A model generated the notes under the pieces. That model had not been told where the DNA came from and made no database searches. It was given only the letters and a program-made list of their open reading frames with translations. From Neobacillus pocheonensis (GTDB taxonomy: Bacteria > Bacillota > Bacilli > Bacillales > Cytobacillaceae): a stretch of DNA of 64,000 bases. The DNA lies in contig JAMQCR010000001.1 of the NCBI GenBank assembly GCA_023702235.1, positions 1,860,001 to 1,924,000 of the forward strand, written 5' to 3'. Position numbers and translations under genes: made by a program. This document shows, piece after piece, positions 9,157-18,794 of this stretch; within the stretch, counting starts at the first letter, position 1, and every line of letters starts with the position of its first letter.

Positions 9157-10722
9157 CTACCTTTGCGAGTTCCGCAAATCTACTCGACGAATTTTTCCTG
9201 AATCGGTTTTTGGTAGAGACTCCACAAACTGAATAATTCTAGGATATTTATATGGAGCTGTTAAACTTTTTACAAATTGTTGTAATTCCCTTATTAAATC
9301 ATTTGTACCTGAAAAACCATCTTTTAGTACGACAAAAGCTTTAACAATATTGCCTCTAATTGGATCTGGGGCAGCGACAACGGCACATTCTTTAACGGAT
9401 TGGTGTTTCATTAATGCATCCTCGACTTCAAAAGGCCCGATCGTATATCCAGAACTGATGATCACATCATCATTCCTTCCCTGAAACCAGAAGTAATTGT
9501 TCACATCTTTCGAAGCGCGATCTCCGGTCAAAAAATAATCCCCTCGGTAGGCATGATTCGTCTTTTCACTATCTTTATAATACAGTTTAAAAAGAGCCGG
9601 AAAGTCTTTTCTAACTGCAATCGTTCCAACTTGATTAACAGGTATTGGTTGACCATTATCATCTACAATTTCAATAAATTCTTGCAGTAATGGTTGTCCC
9701 ATGGAACCAATTTTTTCAGCATCAACATTTAAATTTGCAATTAATAACGTACTTTCAGTCTGGCCATACCCATCCCGAATTTGGATAGCAAAATGGTGTT
9801 TAAAAACATCTATTACTTCCCTATTTAATGCCTCTCCTGCAGAGACAGCCGTATGTAAATGGGAGAGATTAAATGCTGAAACGTCATCGAGTTTTGCCAT
9901 CATTCGATATTCAGTCGGTGTGCAGCAGAGTACATTAATTTTCTTGTCTTGAAGGATTTGTAAATATTTATGAGGCTGGAATTTTCCGTTATAAACATAG
10001 CCGGTTGCTCCAGAACCCAAAATCGAAAGAAAGGGACTCCAAACCCATTTTTGCCACCCAGGCGCGGCTGTTGCCCATACGGTATCAGACTCACTTATAT
10101 TAAGCCATTTTGGAGCAGCGATTCTTAAGTGAGCGTATCCCCAGCCATGGCTATGGACAACCCCTTTTGGCATACCGGTTGTTCCGGATGTGTATGCAAG
10201 AAACGCATAATCATCCTTTTGTGTTTCAACAGTTGTAAAGCTTTCTGGTTCCTCTTTCATTACCTCTTCCATTGACAGCCAATTCGGAACTTCCTGACCA
10301 AAGGCAATTCTAAATTTTAAGAAAGGGGTACTTTCATTAATGTTTTCGAATTCTTTAACATATCGATGGTATGTAATAATTGCTTTTGCTTCTGAGTGAT
10401 TTAAACGATAGACTAAATCTTTAGCTTTCAGTAATTCTGAAGAAGGGCTAATGATAATCCCGGCTTTTAGGCATGCCAAATAAATAACATAGGATTCGAT
10501 AAGCCGAGTAGTCATCACAACAACACGATCCCCTTTTTTTAATCCCAGCTTTGTCAAACCATTGGCAAATTTATTAGCCTTCTTTATTAACACAGAATAG
10601 GAAATCGACTCATGCTCTCCTAATTCATTTTCCCAAATTAAAGCTCGTTTTTCTGAAAAATGCTTATCAATTTCATTAGCTAAATTATAGTTTTCTGGCG
10701 CAATTAAAGTTTTAAAGTCCAA
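9157..10722 (-). CDS. ytcI: AMP-forming acyl-CoA synthetase, YtcI-like
   Basis: This ~521-residue enzyme belongs to the ANL superfamily. It carries the P-loop AYTSGTTGMPKGVVHSH, the acetyl/medium-chain synthetase motif DGYGQTEST, YFLTGDRASKD, and the C-terminal catalytic lysine region PKTDSGKIRR. Such enzymes activate a carboxylic acid as acyl-AMP and transfer it to CoA. The pattern is closest to acetyl-CoA/medium-chain synthetases (AcsA-like), and the B. subtilis neighbour pair ytcI-ytcJ supports the name. The first ATG (10731) directly abuts AGAGG, so the TTG at 10722, 8 bases behind AGAGGA, is the more likely start. The acid substrate cannot be read from sequence. Confidence 0.85.
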   Translation of the reverse strand: MDFKTLIAPENYNLANEIDKHFSEKRALIWENELGEHESISYSVLIKKANKFANGLTKLGLKKGDRVVVMTTRLIESYVIYLACLKAGIIISPSSELLKAKDLVYRLNHSEAKAIITYHRYVKEFENINESTPFLKFRIAFGQEVPNWLSMEEVMKEEPESFTTVETQKDDYAFLAYTSGTTGMPKGVVHSHGWGYAHLRIAAPKWLNISESDTVWATAAPGWQKWVWSPFLSILGSGATGYVYNGKFQPHKYLQILQDKKINVLCCTPTEYRMMAKLDDVSAFNLSHLHTAVSAGEALNREVIDVFKHHFAIQIRDGYGQTESTLLIANLNVDAEKIGSMGQPLLQEFIEIVDDNGQPIPVNQVGTIAVRKDFPALFKLYYKDSEKTNHAYRGDYFLTGDRASKDVNNYFWFQGRNDDVIISSGYTIGPFEVEDALMKHQSVKECAVVAAPDPIRGNIVKAFVVLKDGFSGTNDLIRELQQFVKSLTAPYKYPRIIQFVESLPKTDSGKIRRVDLRNSQR

Positions 10723-11013
10723 TGATGTCATCCTCTATTCTTGCACGGTATTTTAATGTTACTTCATTTAAGCATCGTTTACCGTTTTAAATTTTGGTTT
10801 ATGCTGGTTATTTCATTAATAGTTCTTTTGTTATAAAAATTGAATAATCAGCACAATCACTAAATAATGATAGACACTTACTATCCTAATGTAAAGTTTT
10901 TACCTCAGTTTATAGTAAATTGTTCTTAATTTGGACAAAAGTTTTATTTAAAGAAAAGCCATCGATTTACGAGCTCCATAGGACGAAAAAAGTTTATATT
11001 TTCCTTTTAGCCC

Positions 11014-11048
11014 AAAACGGATTGACCAATTAAAGGTCAATCCGTTTT
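11014..11048 (-). terminator. Hairpin terminator overlapping a stop codon
   Basis: AAAACGGATTGACC and GGTCAATCCGTTTT pair perfectly around a 7-nt loop. The stop codon of the DedA-PAP2 gene (11037-11039) lies inside the hairpin. Confidence 0.88.
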
Positions 11049-12338
11049 CTTTAGTGCTTTTTCCTCTTTTATAAGTGACAGCAAACGGAACATTTCCATT
11101 GAGAAGGTCATCCCCGTTAGCCACGCGGAGCTAAACACATATCCGGCAACTAAATCACTCGGTTTATGGTGATGAAGATAGATGCCGCTAATAAAATAAG
11201 ACAAAATCAATAGAAGAAATAAGACAATAACGAAGACGGACAGAAAATAATTTCTTTTATGGCGAATGAACATGATCAAGAAAAATCCATAGACTGACAT
11301 GACAAGCATTGTTTGCTCATCGGGAAAATCAGGGCTAATAGAGGTTTTGTTCAGTAAATAATGAAATAACCAGCGAATACCGATGAAAAAAAGAGACGAT
11401 CCCAAAATAGTCGAAACAAAAAAAATCAATTCAAGCCACTTATTTGTTTTATTAATGAAAATGACAGCAATTGTAACAAGAGTTATCAAACCTAAAGCAG
11501 CCCATGAAGAAAGGAAATCAATATTGTTCATTAACCATTGCCACTTCCCGTTAATCAATGAGAAGACAATCGTTTTGGTAATGATATCAAAATGTCCAAA
11601 TTCATTGCTTATGAAATCCTCGATCATCCCTACCATTAGGGTAAAGAAACAAACAAATAAAATAAAAATAATGAGAATGATGAATTTTATCTTCAAAAAA
11701 CTACTAAATCTTTTAAATGCCCATTCGTTTAAGAGTAGTAAGGATTCCTTTATAAAATCTTTGTTGGCTCTGATGACAAAATAAATAATCGCAAAAAAGC
11801 CAATAACGATACAGGCCATTACTAACCACTTTTTTATTTCTCCTTGATATTGATCCCATTTTGGTCCCAAGACATTTCCTAGAGAAATAAAAGCGGATAC
11901 CCAAAGAAACACACCAATGTAGGAGAAAATCGAAAAAGAGCGAAATGGAAGTTTAATTACTCCTGAAATAATACTGGCAACGTGCCTGACACCAGGAATA
12001 AAGTAAGAAAAGACCAGCAATACTTTTCCATACTTTTCGTACCACTTAGACATTTTTTCCATCTTTTCAGGACCCATGTGGATATATTGACCATACTTCC
12101 GAAAAAAAGGTACTCCTAATTTTCTTCCAATCCAATAAGAAATAGTAGCACCTAAAATCCCGCCCAAACCAGCAGAAACAATGGAAAGGTAAATATTCAT
12201 TTTTCCATTGAAGCAAAGGACACCTACATAACTCATCAGTGCTTCATTCGGAACTGGAATAATAATAAGCTCAAGCATTAACGAAATAAACAGTACGATA
12301 TACCCATATTGATTTAACAAATGAATGATTTCATTCAT
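11037..12338 (-). CDS. DedA family protein fused to a degenerate PAP2 domain
   Basis: Residues ~1-200 are a DedA/VTT domain: YIVLFISLMLELIIIPVPNEALMSYVG, the GATISYWIGRKLG stretch and the FIPGVRHVASIISGV motif. This family moves undecaprenyl phosphate and other lipids across the membrane. After a linker with extra membrane spans, residues ~225-433 have the shape of a PAP2 phosphatase. GIYLHHHKPSDLVAGY matches the third PAP2 motif, but the second motif (normally PSGH) reads FPDEQ and the first lacks its Lys/Arg pattern. The enzyme half is therefore probably catalytically dead or altered. The ATG at 12338 follows GGAGG by 9 bases; the 18 upstream codons have no such site. Confidence 0.85.
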   Translation of the reverse strand: MNEIIHLLNQYGYIVLFISLMLELIIIPVPNEALMSYVGVLCFNGKMNIYLSIVSAGLGGILGATISYWIGRKLGVPFFRKYGQYIHMGPEKMEKMSKWYEKYGKVLLVFSYFIPGVRHVASIISGVIKLPFRSFSIFSYIGVFLWVSAFISLGNVLGPKWDQYQGEIKKWLVMACIVIGFFAIIYFVIRANKDFIKESLLLLNEWAFKRFSSFLKIKFIILIIFILFVCFFTLMVGMIEDFISNEFGHFDIITKTIVFSLINGKWQWLMNNIDFLSSWAALGLITLVTIAVIFINKTNKWLELIFFVSTILGSSLFFIGIRWLFHYLLNKTSISPDFPDEQTMLVMSVYGFFLIMFIRHKRNYFLSVFVIVLFLLLILSYFISGIYLHHHKPSDLVAGYVFSSAWLTGMTFSMEMFRLLSLIKEEKALKKTD

Positions 12339-12587
12339 AAAAAAAACCTCCACACGAGACACCCTTTGGATATATCGATTTCCTAAGCGCACAAAAAGAT
12401 GCTTATTTTCCTTTTATATTACCCATTCATTCAATTGATATCAAACCAATTTTTAAAGTTGCGTAATAATTAAAATAAGGCTTAACCATTTCTAAAAACA
12501 TGGAACAAGCAATCATATTATTCAATAAAATAAAACTAGCTTAACAAATACGATTTTTTACAATTTATAAAAAAATGGAGTGGGAAT

Positions 12588-14045
12588 ATGGGTGCCATTA
12601 ACGGAAAAGATTTTATTGACCGATTAAATGGGCTAAATGCTGAAATTTGGTATGACGGAAAAAAAATTGAAGGAAAGATTTCTGAACACTCTGCCTTCAA
12701 AGGGCTTCTTCAGACAAAAGCTTCCCTTTATGATTTGCAATATGATGAAGCTTTAAAAGGCGTAATGACCTTCTTATCGCCTGAAACCAAAGAACCGATT
12801 GGACTTTCTTATTTGCAGCCAAAAACAAAAGAAGATTTAACAAAAAGACGTAAGATGTTCGAAATTTGGGCAAGCCACACATGCGGCATGATGGGAAGAA
12901 GTCCTGATTATATGAACACTGCTATAATGAGCTTTGCCTCCTCTGCATCCCTTTTAAAAGGTAGAGAAAATTGTTTTCCTGAAAATATTCAATCCTTATA
13001 TGAAAGGGCACGGGAAAATGACCTGTCGTTTACCCATACATTTATTACTCCTCAAGTAAATCGTTCACAATTCTATTTTGAACTTTCTCAGGAACCAATC
13101 GCAGCAAAGGTTATAGATAGAAATGAAAAAGGAATTACCATTAAAGGTGCCAGCCTGCTCGCTACTCAGGGAGGTTTAACAGATGAAGTATTAGTATATT
13201 CTGCGCCTGGAATGCTTGATTCAGATGAAGCATTCGCCTTTTCCATCCCAACGGGTACGAATGGATTAAAATTTATTTGTAGAGAGTCCTTTGTTGGAGG
13301 AGAATCTTTTTTTAATCATCCTTTAAGTTCAAGATATGAAGAAATGGATACCCTTATTGTCTTTGACCATGTGTTAGTACCATGGGATCGCGTCTTTTTT
13401 TATGACAATATTGAAGCAGCTAGAGACTTAATGCTGCATAGTTCTTTTCACTCAAACGCCATCCATCAAGTCCTCACTAGACAAATAATAAAAACAGAAT
13501 TTATTCTAGGTCTTGCTGAACTTCTTGTCGAAACAATTAATGTTAGTGGGTATCAACATATTCAAGAAAAACTTTCAGAAATTATCATTGGGCTGGAAAC
13601 GATGAAAGCACTAGTTGAGAAGTCAGAAAATGATGCAGAATTAGATGAATGGGGATTTATGCGACCAAGTATTATACCATTTCAAGTCGCCAGTAACATA
13701 TTTCCTAGAATTTATCCCCGCTTTAGTGAAATCATCCAATTAATTGGGGCTAGTGGAATCGTATCAATACCAACAGAAAAAGATTTTGCCTCTGAAATTA
13801 GGGCAGATCTCGACCAGTATCTTCAAGCGACAAACCAGACAGCTGACAACCGAGTTAAGATATTTCGTTTAGCTTGGGATCTTACGATGAGTTCGTTTGG
13901 TACAAGACAAACCCAATACGAAAGGTATTTTTTTGGTGATCCAGTTCGATTATCCAGCAATTTATATAAAAACTATTCAAAAGATAAACATGTTGGGGTA
14001 ATAAGAGAGTTTTTAAATCTAAACATTATGGGTAAGGAAAGTTAA
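12588..14045 (+). CDS. hpaB: 4-hydroxyphenylacetate 3-monooxygenase, oxygenase subunit (HpaB family)
   Basis: HpaB-type enzymes use FADH2 supplied by a separate reductase to ortho-hydroxylate phenols such as 4-hydroxyphenylacetate. The 485-residue length and family landmarks fit: HTCGMMGRSPDYMNTAIMSFA near residue 100, FTHTFITPQVNRS, RESFVGGESFFNHPLSSRYEEMD and VPWDRVFFYDN. GGAGTGGG lies 6 bases before the ATG. No reductase (hpaC) is adjacent. The flavin reductase at 28224-28676 is the only candidate partner in the window. B. subtilis YoaI is a similar orphan. The exact aromatic substrate is inferred from the family. Confidence 0.9.
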   Translation: MGAINGKDFIDRLNGLNAEIWYDGKKIEGKISEHSAFKGLLQTKASLYDLQYDEALKGVMTFLSPETKEPIGLSYLQPKTKEDLTKRRKMFEIWASHTCGMMGRSPDYMNTAIMSFASSASLLKGRENCFPENIQSLYERARENDLSFTHTFITPQVNRSQFYFELSQEPIAAKVIDRNEKGITIKGASLLATQGGLTDEVLVYSAPGMLDSDEAFAFSIPTGTNGLKFICRESFVGGESFFNHPLSSRYEEMDTLIVFDHVLVPWDRVFFYDNIEAARDLMLHSSFHSNAIHQVLTRQIIKTEFILGLAELLVETINVSGYQHIQEKLSEIIIGLETMKALVEKSENDAELDEWGFMRPSIIPFQVASNIFPRIYPRFSEIIQLIGASGIVSIPTEKDFASEIRADLDQYLQATNQTADNRVKIFRLAWDLTMSSFGTRQTQYERYFFGDPVRLSSNLYKNYSKDKHVGVIREFLNLNIMGKES

Positions 14046-14239
14046 TTGCTTTTCGAATATAGTATCAATCCTTCTTTTATAGAAAAAATACCTTAGTCCT
14101 TTTTGTTGCTTATCTCTCAACTTCCCAATGCCAAAAACGCATTTGAAAATGATAAGGTTAAAAAGTTGCTTTCATTTTAATCAACTGGCATGTTAAAGTA
14201 GATACTAGTAAAATTGAAAAGAATGCGAAGGTGACTAAC

Positions 14240-14641
14240 ATGATTGAGATCAAGACTTCGACACTCAGTGATGGGGAGTTTAATAGAGGTGTATTTGCAA
14301 CACGTGATATAGCAAAGGGTGAGCTTATACATGAAGCACCAGTTATTTCTTATCCGAATGAGGAGCATGTTCATATTGAGAAAACACTTCTTGCTGATTA
14401 CGCTTTTGAGTATGGAATAAATCATACTGCCATCCTCTTAGGTTATGGCATGCTATTTAACCATTCCTATCAGCCTAATGCTATTTATGAGATTAACTTT
14501 AACAACCACACGTTTGACTTCTTTGCATATACAGATATAAAAGCGGGCGAAGAGATCCTAATAAACTATAATGGCGATGTTGATGACAATGAACCACTAT
14601 GGTTTAATAAAGACGAAAATGAAAATGATGTATCCAAATAA
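14240..14641 (+). CDS. SET-domain protein
   Basis: This 133-residue protein is essentially a bare SET domain. It starts with a GEFNRGVFATRDIAKGELIHEAPV segment like the N-terminal strand block of SET methyltransferases. The core motifs follow: MLFNHSYQPNA (the conserved NHS, which threads around SAM) and KAGEEILINYNGD (the EEL-x-x-Y pattern). Bacterial SET proteins are thought to methylate lysines in proteins; the target is unknown. ATG 14240 is 8 bases after AAGGTG, while the in-frame GTG at 14231 overlaps that site. It is a single gene ended by a strong hairpin. Confidence 0.85.
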   Translation: MIEIKTSTLSDGEFNRGVFATRDIAKGELIHEAPVISYPNEEHVHIEKTLLADYAFEYGINHTAILLGYGMLFNHSYQPNAIYEINFNNHTFDFFAYTDIKAGEEILINYNGDVDDNEPLWFNKDENENDVSK

Positions 14642-14645
14642 AAGA

Positions 14646-14682
14646 GAACAAGCGAACAGTGTCAGTCACTGTTCGCTTGTTC
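14646..14682 (+). terminator. Perfect 16-bp hairpin terminator
   Basis: GAACAAGCGAACAGTG and CACTGTTCGCTTGTTC pair perfectly around TCAGT, directly after the SET gene and before the end of the convergent DoxX gene. It has no long U-run but is a very stable stem. Confidence 0.8.
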
Positions 14683-14697
14683 TGATAGAAATATAAT

Positions 14698-15054
14698 TTA
14701 GTACCTTCCATATGCAATAAAAAGGGCTAAAATCAAGAAAATGATATTCATTAAAATGGCTTGATGTTCTTTTCGCTTTGCATGGAAAACCGTTGCAAAA
14801 ATCATGATTAAAGCAATTCCAAGAGCAGAAACTGGGATGAGTACTGGCCAAATATCAAATAGACCTGGAAAAATCAACCCAATTCCACCAAGCAGTTCAG
14901 CGACTCCTATAAAGATGACCAATCCCTTTGATGTATCCTTTACCCACGGCAAACTTGCTGTGGTTTTTTCATATTGAAATGCCTTCGTAACGCCAAAGGC
15001 GATAAAGCCTAAACCTACTACAAATTGTACAATCCATAACGCGATATTCATCAT
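14698..15054 (-). CDS. DoxX family membrane protein
   Basis: This 118-residue protein has four predicted membrane spans: IALWIVQFVVGLGFIAFGV, GLVIFIGVAELLGGIGLIF, VLIPVSALGIALIMIFATV and the C-terminal ILMNIIFLILALFIAYG. That is the DoxX/DoxD-like layout, with the characteristic glycine-rich GVAELLGGIGL loop. Relatives are linked to thiol and sulfur redox stress or quinone handling, but the role here is unknown. AAGGAG lies 6 bases before the ATG at 15054. The longer upstream frame has no ribosome binding site. It is a monocistronic gene. Confidence 0.82.
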   Translation of the reverse strand: MMNIALWIVQFVVGLGFIAFGVTKAFQYEKTTASLPWVKDTSKGLVIFIGVAELLGGIGLIFPGLFDIWPVLIPVSALGIALIMIFATVFHAKRKEHQAILMNIIFLILALFIAYGRY

Positions 15055-15335
15055 GATGCACTCCTTATTAAGTGTTTTTTTCCATTCTTTTTGTCCGAAA
15101 AACAAATTCCGCCAAAATAAAAAAAACCCAATGGAATTAGTGCAAAAAACACAAAACCTTCACTAGACTGAAGGGTGGAGCCACACAAAAATCTACCTCA
15201 AAAGCATGGTGGGAAACCATATCCATCGATAGTGCCTTAACTAAACTTGATCCTCCCTTGTTTCAAATTCGCTCGTATTGTTATATATTCACTAAGTGTC
15301 AATTTAAGAAGTGGGCACTTTTTTAAATTGAAAGT

Positions 15336-15367
15336 AAAAAAACAGGCTCCAAGGGAACCTGCTTTTA
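15336..15367 (-). terminator. Terminator of the amide operon
   Basis: On the minus strand AAGCAGGTTCC, a short loop and GGAGCCTGTTTTTTT form a stem with a U-run, starting 10 bases past the nitrilase-fold gene. Confidence 0.85.
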
Positions 15368-15377
15368 CATATCACTT

Positions 15378-16160
15378 TTAGGTTAAGGTATAATGCTCCG
15401 GACAGCGATCTTTCAGATATAACGGGAAATCCCTGGCTTGACGAACTAAGTCCAAATCGATTTCTACCATTAGCCCTTCCTCTCGATCTTCGCCTTTTAC
15501 GAGTAAATGCCCAAAGGGATTGGCGGCTGCACTTTCACCGAAAAACTGTGTAGATTCTTCTTCTCCAATTTGATTGGTTGTGGCCACAAACACCTGATTC
15601 TCAGCTGCTCGACTTTGGATAAAGAGCTGTTGAACATGTTGAAACGGAGTCATATTCGCCGTTGGTGCCAGGATGATCTCCGCGCCATTTAATGCTAGGC
15701 TGCGAGCAGATTCTGGAAACTCTGTATCGTAACAAATCATGATTCCAATTTTGCCAATAGTGGTATTCCAAACAGGAAAGGATGAACCTGCTTCGAAATA
15801 TTTTGGCTCTTCATCCCATAAGTGCACTTTTTGATAAGTACCAAGAACTTCCCCTTCCTCATCGATAAAACAGGCGGAATTAAACAGGCAATCCTCTTTC
15901 TTTTCAGGAAATCCAAAGACTACTTTTTGCCTGTATTGTTTCGCCAATCTTCGAATCTGAAAAATGGAGGGACCATCTAAATCTTCAGCGACTTCCCTTG
16001 TTTGTTCTCTAGTAAAATAACCAGTTAGAAACAGTTCAGGGAACAGAACAAGATCAGCCCCTTGCTTATGAGCACTCTTCATGAATCGTTCCATCGTTTC
16101 TAAATTACTAGCTTTATCGAGTAATTTAGGTTTTGCTTGAGCTAATAAAATATTAGGCAT
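15378..16160 (-). CDS. Carbon-nitrogen hydrolase (nitrilase-fold amidase)
   Basis: This 260-residue protein has the complete nitrilase-superfamily triad: Glu in LFPELFLTGYF (~40), Lys in YQKVHLWDEE (~107) and Cys in IMICYDTEFPESAR (~140). These enzymes hydrolyse amides or nitriles through a Cys thioester, giving acid plus ammonia. The ATG at 16160 lies 8 bases after GAGAGGAG. It overlaps the 3' end of the permease gene by 8 bases, which suggests translational coupling. Position after a formamidase and an amino-acid/amide-type permease makes it the third step or a parallel amidase of an amide-nitrogen operon. The substrate is not readable. Confidence 0.88.
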   Translation of the reverse strand: MPNILLAQAKPKLLDKASNLETMERFMKSAHKQGADLVLFPELFLTGYFTREQTREVAEDLDGPSIFQIRRLAKQYRQKVVFGFPEKKEDCLFNSACFIDEEGEVLGTYQKVHLWDEEPKYFEAGSSFPVWNTTIGKIGIMICYDTEFPESARSLALNGAEIILAPTANMTPFQHVQQLFIQSRAAENQVFVATTNQIGEEESTQFFGESAAANPFGHLLVKGEDREEGLMVEIDLDLVRQARDFPLYLKDRCPEHYTLT

Positions 16161-17570
16161 CCAACTGCTCCTCTCCGTATTCAAGCTTGTTTGGGTCAGA
16201 AAAGGGTTCCTGCCCATTTAACACCCAATGAGTTCGACTTCGTGGTTTTAAGTATAAATAATAATAGAAGAGTGCAACCGCAAAGGCTACAGCACTTGTA
16301 ATAAGATCTTTTCCAGCCTGTTGTGACAACGCGGCAAAAGACCCCAAAATAGCAATGATAGGAATGGCAGGAAATAACGGTGATTTAAACGGACGATGAA
16401 TATTTTTGTCGCGGACACGACTGATAATGACACATACTGCGACGGTAGCGTATAACAGAACGATAGTTACAGAAGTGAAGGTTACCATACTGACCAAACT
16501 GGAATCAAAGCAGGCAATTGCCCCCAATGTCCCCATTAATATGGTGGCAAGCCATGGAGTGTTAAACTTAGGATGGAGAGTGGTCAGGAACTTATTTACT
16601 TTTGTCGGGAATGCTTTATCACGTCCGGCACTATAGTAAACACGGGAGAATTGAAGAATGACAGCAAGTACACAGTTGATCATGGCAACCGCTGCTCCAG
16701 CATTCAAAAAGAGCGTTGCCCTTTTGCCCATATACAATTCACCAATGAAGTTAACAGGTGAGCTCGAGGTTAGAAATGTCTTGATATCAGGGACAGAGAG
16801 TAAGATGCAGAATAAAGGAATAATTTGTGCCATTATGCCAATAAATGCCGAGGTAAACAATGTTTTCCCAATGTTTGCGTTTTTGTCTGTTTCTTCCGAA
16901 AAGTTAATCGAGCTATCGTACCCATTATAGGAAAATAGTGCGACTGTGACTGCAGCAAATAGTGTGGACCATGAAACTGGGATTGTAGATGTTTTATCCC
17001 CTGAAAGTGCGACAGGATGAAATAAACTGCCAACCCCTTGCGAAGGATGGAAAGCAGCAGCGGCTGCAATGATTCCAACTACAACCAACTCGAGTACAAG
17101 AAATAATTCAACGAACTTAGCGTTCCACTTCATAGAAAGCATGGTAACAATCGTACAACCCACTATTACCCCAAAGGCCGTCCAATTTTCTGTCCACCCT
17201 GGGAATATCTTAATTAAATAGTCAGCAGCACCAAACGCAATCGTAGCAGGTAGGAAGATTCCTTGGATAAGATAATTTAATAGAGCAAGAAAGCCGATGG
17301 AACGGCCAAGACGCGGTAAACGATACTGTATAATCCTCCAGCCCCGGGATATAAAGCACCCAACTCACCCATACATAAAGCAACACACAATGCAATCACT
17401 GCTGCGCCTAAAAAGGAAAGAAAGGTTCCCGTACCTGCTGTTGCCAAAACAGCGGGCACCATTAGAAATACGCCTGTCGTCGGGCTTATGTCACTTACAG
17501 AAATGGAGATGTTTCCCAAAAAGGAAAGCGATCTTGATAAATCTTCTTTTGGTTTTTTTTCATTTGACAT
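16153..17570 (-). pseudogene. APC family amino acid/amide permease, one frameshift
   Basis: The N-terminal ~95 residues (LSFLGNISISVSDISPTTGVFLMVPAVLA, CMGELGALYPGAGGLYSIVYRVLG) and the following ~370 residues in another frame form one APC-type transporter of ~472 residues with about 12 membrane spans. The frame changes at CTTGGCCGTT (17304-17307); reading GGGCC restores Y-R-V-L-G-R-S-I-G-F and the rest continuously. The second ATG (17570), 10 bases behind GGGAG, is the better start. It lies 14 bases after the formamidase gene and overlaps the amidase gene, so it is probably the uptake system of this operon. The break looks like a sequence error. Confidence 0.82.
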
Positions 17571-17584
17571 AAGCATTCACTCCC

Positions 17585-18499
17585 TTAGATTAATCGATAA
17601 TCATAATTTGCTAGAATCGATAACGGCAGTTCCATACGGGCAGTCATCAGCGGATCCACAACTTGACAAATTCTGAGATCACCAACGAGGCTAAGCAGCA
17701 TGCCTGCTTCATTGAATTCTAGACCTAGCTCATTTGTTAGGAAACGATGCATTTGGATGGTGGCTTGCTTAGCTGCCAAGTCTAGTGTTTCGGCAGAGGC
17801 AATGGTCATGAGATGGTCCCCTTCCCTTAGCATAGGTAATGGCAGTATTTTGTCTTTGATAACACTGACACGAATGGTGACTTCACCTGCAATTTCGAGT
17901 CCGCAGATAATGACTTCTCCATCGCCCATAACTGCGTGAAGATCTCCCATGGATAGAAGCGCACCAGGAACATGGACAGGCAGATAAAGGGTAGCTCCTT
18001 CAACAATTCGTTTGCAATCCATATTTCCTCCATGCTGACCAGGAGTTCCAGTCGGGATTTCTTCTTTTGCAGGAGACGTTCCAATGACACCGATCATCGG
18101 TCTAACGGGAACTTGGATCTGTTCATTAAAAAGTACCTTCCCATTTTCAATTCGAATCATTTTCGTTTTTTCTTCTTTAATTACATCACCTAAAACACCT
18201 AGGTTAGGGGCCACTGTCATCACACCTTGATCGGCGATGGAGATTTTTAAGATTTCCACCTTCAATATATCACCAGGATCTGCCCCCTCTACAAACAATG
18301 GACCGGTTGCAGGGTTAATCTGATCCCAGCCCACGGAACTGAACAGCTGGTCCTCCCTTTGAATCAGATTGCTAAAACAGTCACAAGTCTCGAAAGTAAT
18401 CGTTGAGCCACTAGGAGTTGCCTGTACAGGAGTGTTTGATGGTGAAAACTTTAAGATGACTTTCTCTTTTGGAATCTTAACAGGTGTAATTGCTGACAT
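17585..18499 (-). CDS. Acetamidase/formamidase family protein
   Basis: This 304-residue protein matches the FmdA/AmdA family. It has the substrate-pocket segment NPATGPLFVEGADPGDILKVEI, the central TPGQHGGNMDCKRIVEGATLYLPVHVPGALLSMGDLHAVMGDGE block with its conserved metal-binding His and Asp, and the C-terminal LVGDLRICQVVDPLMTARMELP. The family hydrolyses formamide or acetamide to ammonia plus acid. ATG 18499 follows GGAGGC by 8 bases. It is the first gene of a three-gene operon with the APC permease and the nitrilase-fold amidase, which supports use of short amides as a nitrogen source. Confidence 0.92.
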   Translation of the reverse strand: MSAITPVKIPKEKVILKFSPSNTPVQATPSGSTITFETCDCFSNLIQREDQLFSSVGWDQINPATGPLFVEGADPGDILKVEILKISIADQGVMTVAPNLGVLGDVIKEEKTKMIRIENGKVLFNEQIQVPVRPMIGVIGTSPAKEEIPTGTPGQHGGNMDCKRIVEGATLYLPVHVPGALLSMGDLHAVMGDGEVIICGLEIAGEVTIRVSVIKDKILPLPMLREGDHLMTIASAETLDLAAKQATIQMHRFLTNELGLEFNEAGMLLSLVGDLRICQVVDPLMTARMELPLSILANYDYRLI

Positions 18500-18758
18500 T
18501 TTTATTGCCTCCAATCATTCTAAAAATAGTTCTAAATATTCTGATTAATAAGGGTAAAATAAATGTTAACATCCCGACAGCTATTCCAATAAGAAGTCAA
18601 CATCCTTTAATAAAACTTTATAAGCATATTGTACATATGTAAATACCGTAATACACCTTACAATCTGTATAATATTTTAAACTATTATGTGACGATTTGT
18701 TAGAAACAGCAGGATAATATTGGAATTCAGGCAAACTAACATTAAATTCATAGAAAAT

Positions 18759-18783
18759 CCTCTGGCTAATTCAGATCCAGAGG
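18759..18783 (-). terminator. Hairpin terminator after the SHOCT gene
   Basis: CCTCTGG and CCAGAGG pair around an 11-nt loop and are followed on the minus strand by ATTTTCT. It lies 11 bases past the SHOCT gene stop. Confidence 0.65.
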
Positions 18784-18794
18784 AATGTTTCGGC

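Noticed and set aside
15106..15335. Possible riboswitch in the gap between the DoxX gene and the amide operon end
   Set aside because: Only short stems such as CCTTCA/TGAAGG are seen, no known aptamer motif, and both flanking genes are on the minus strand so that only the DoxX 5' region could use it.
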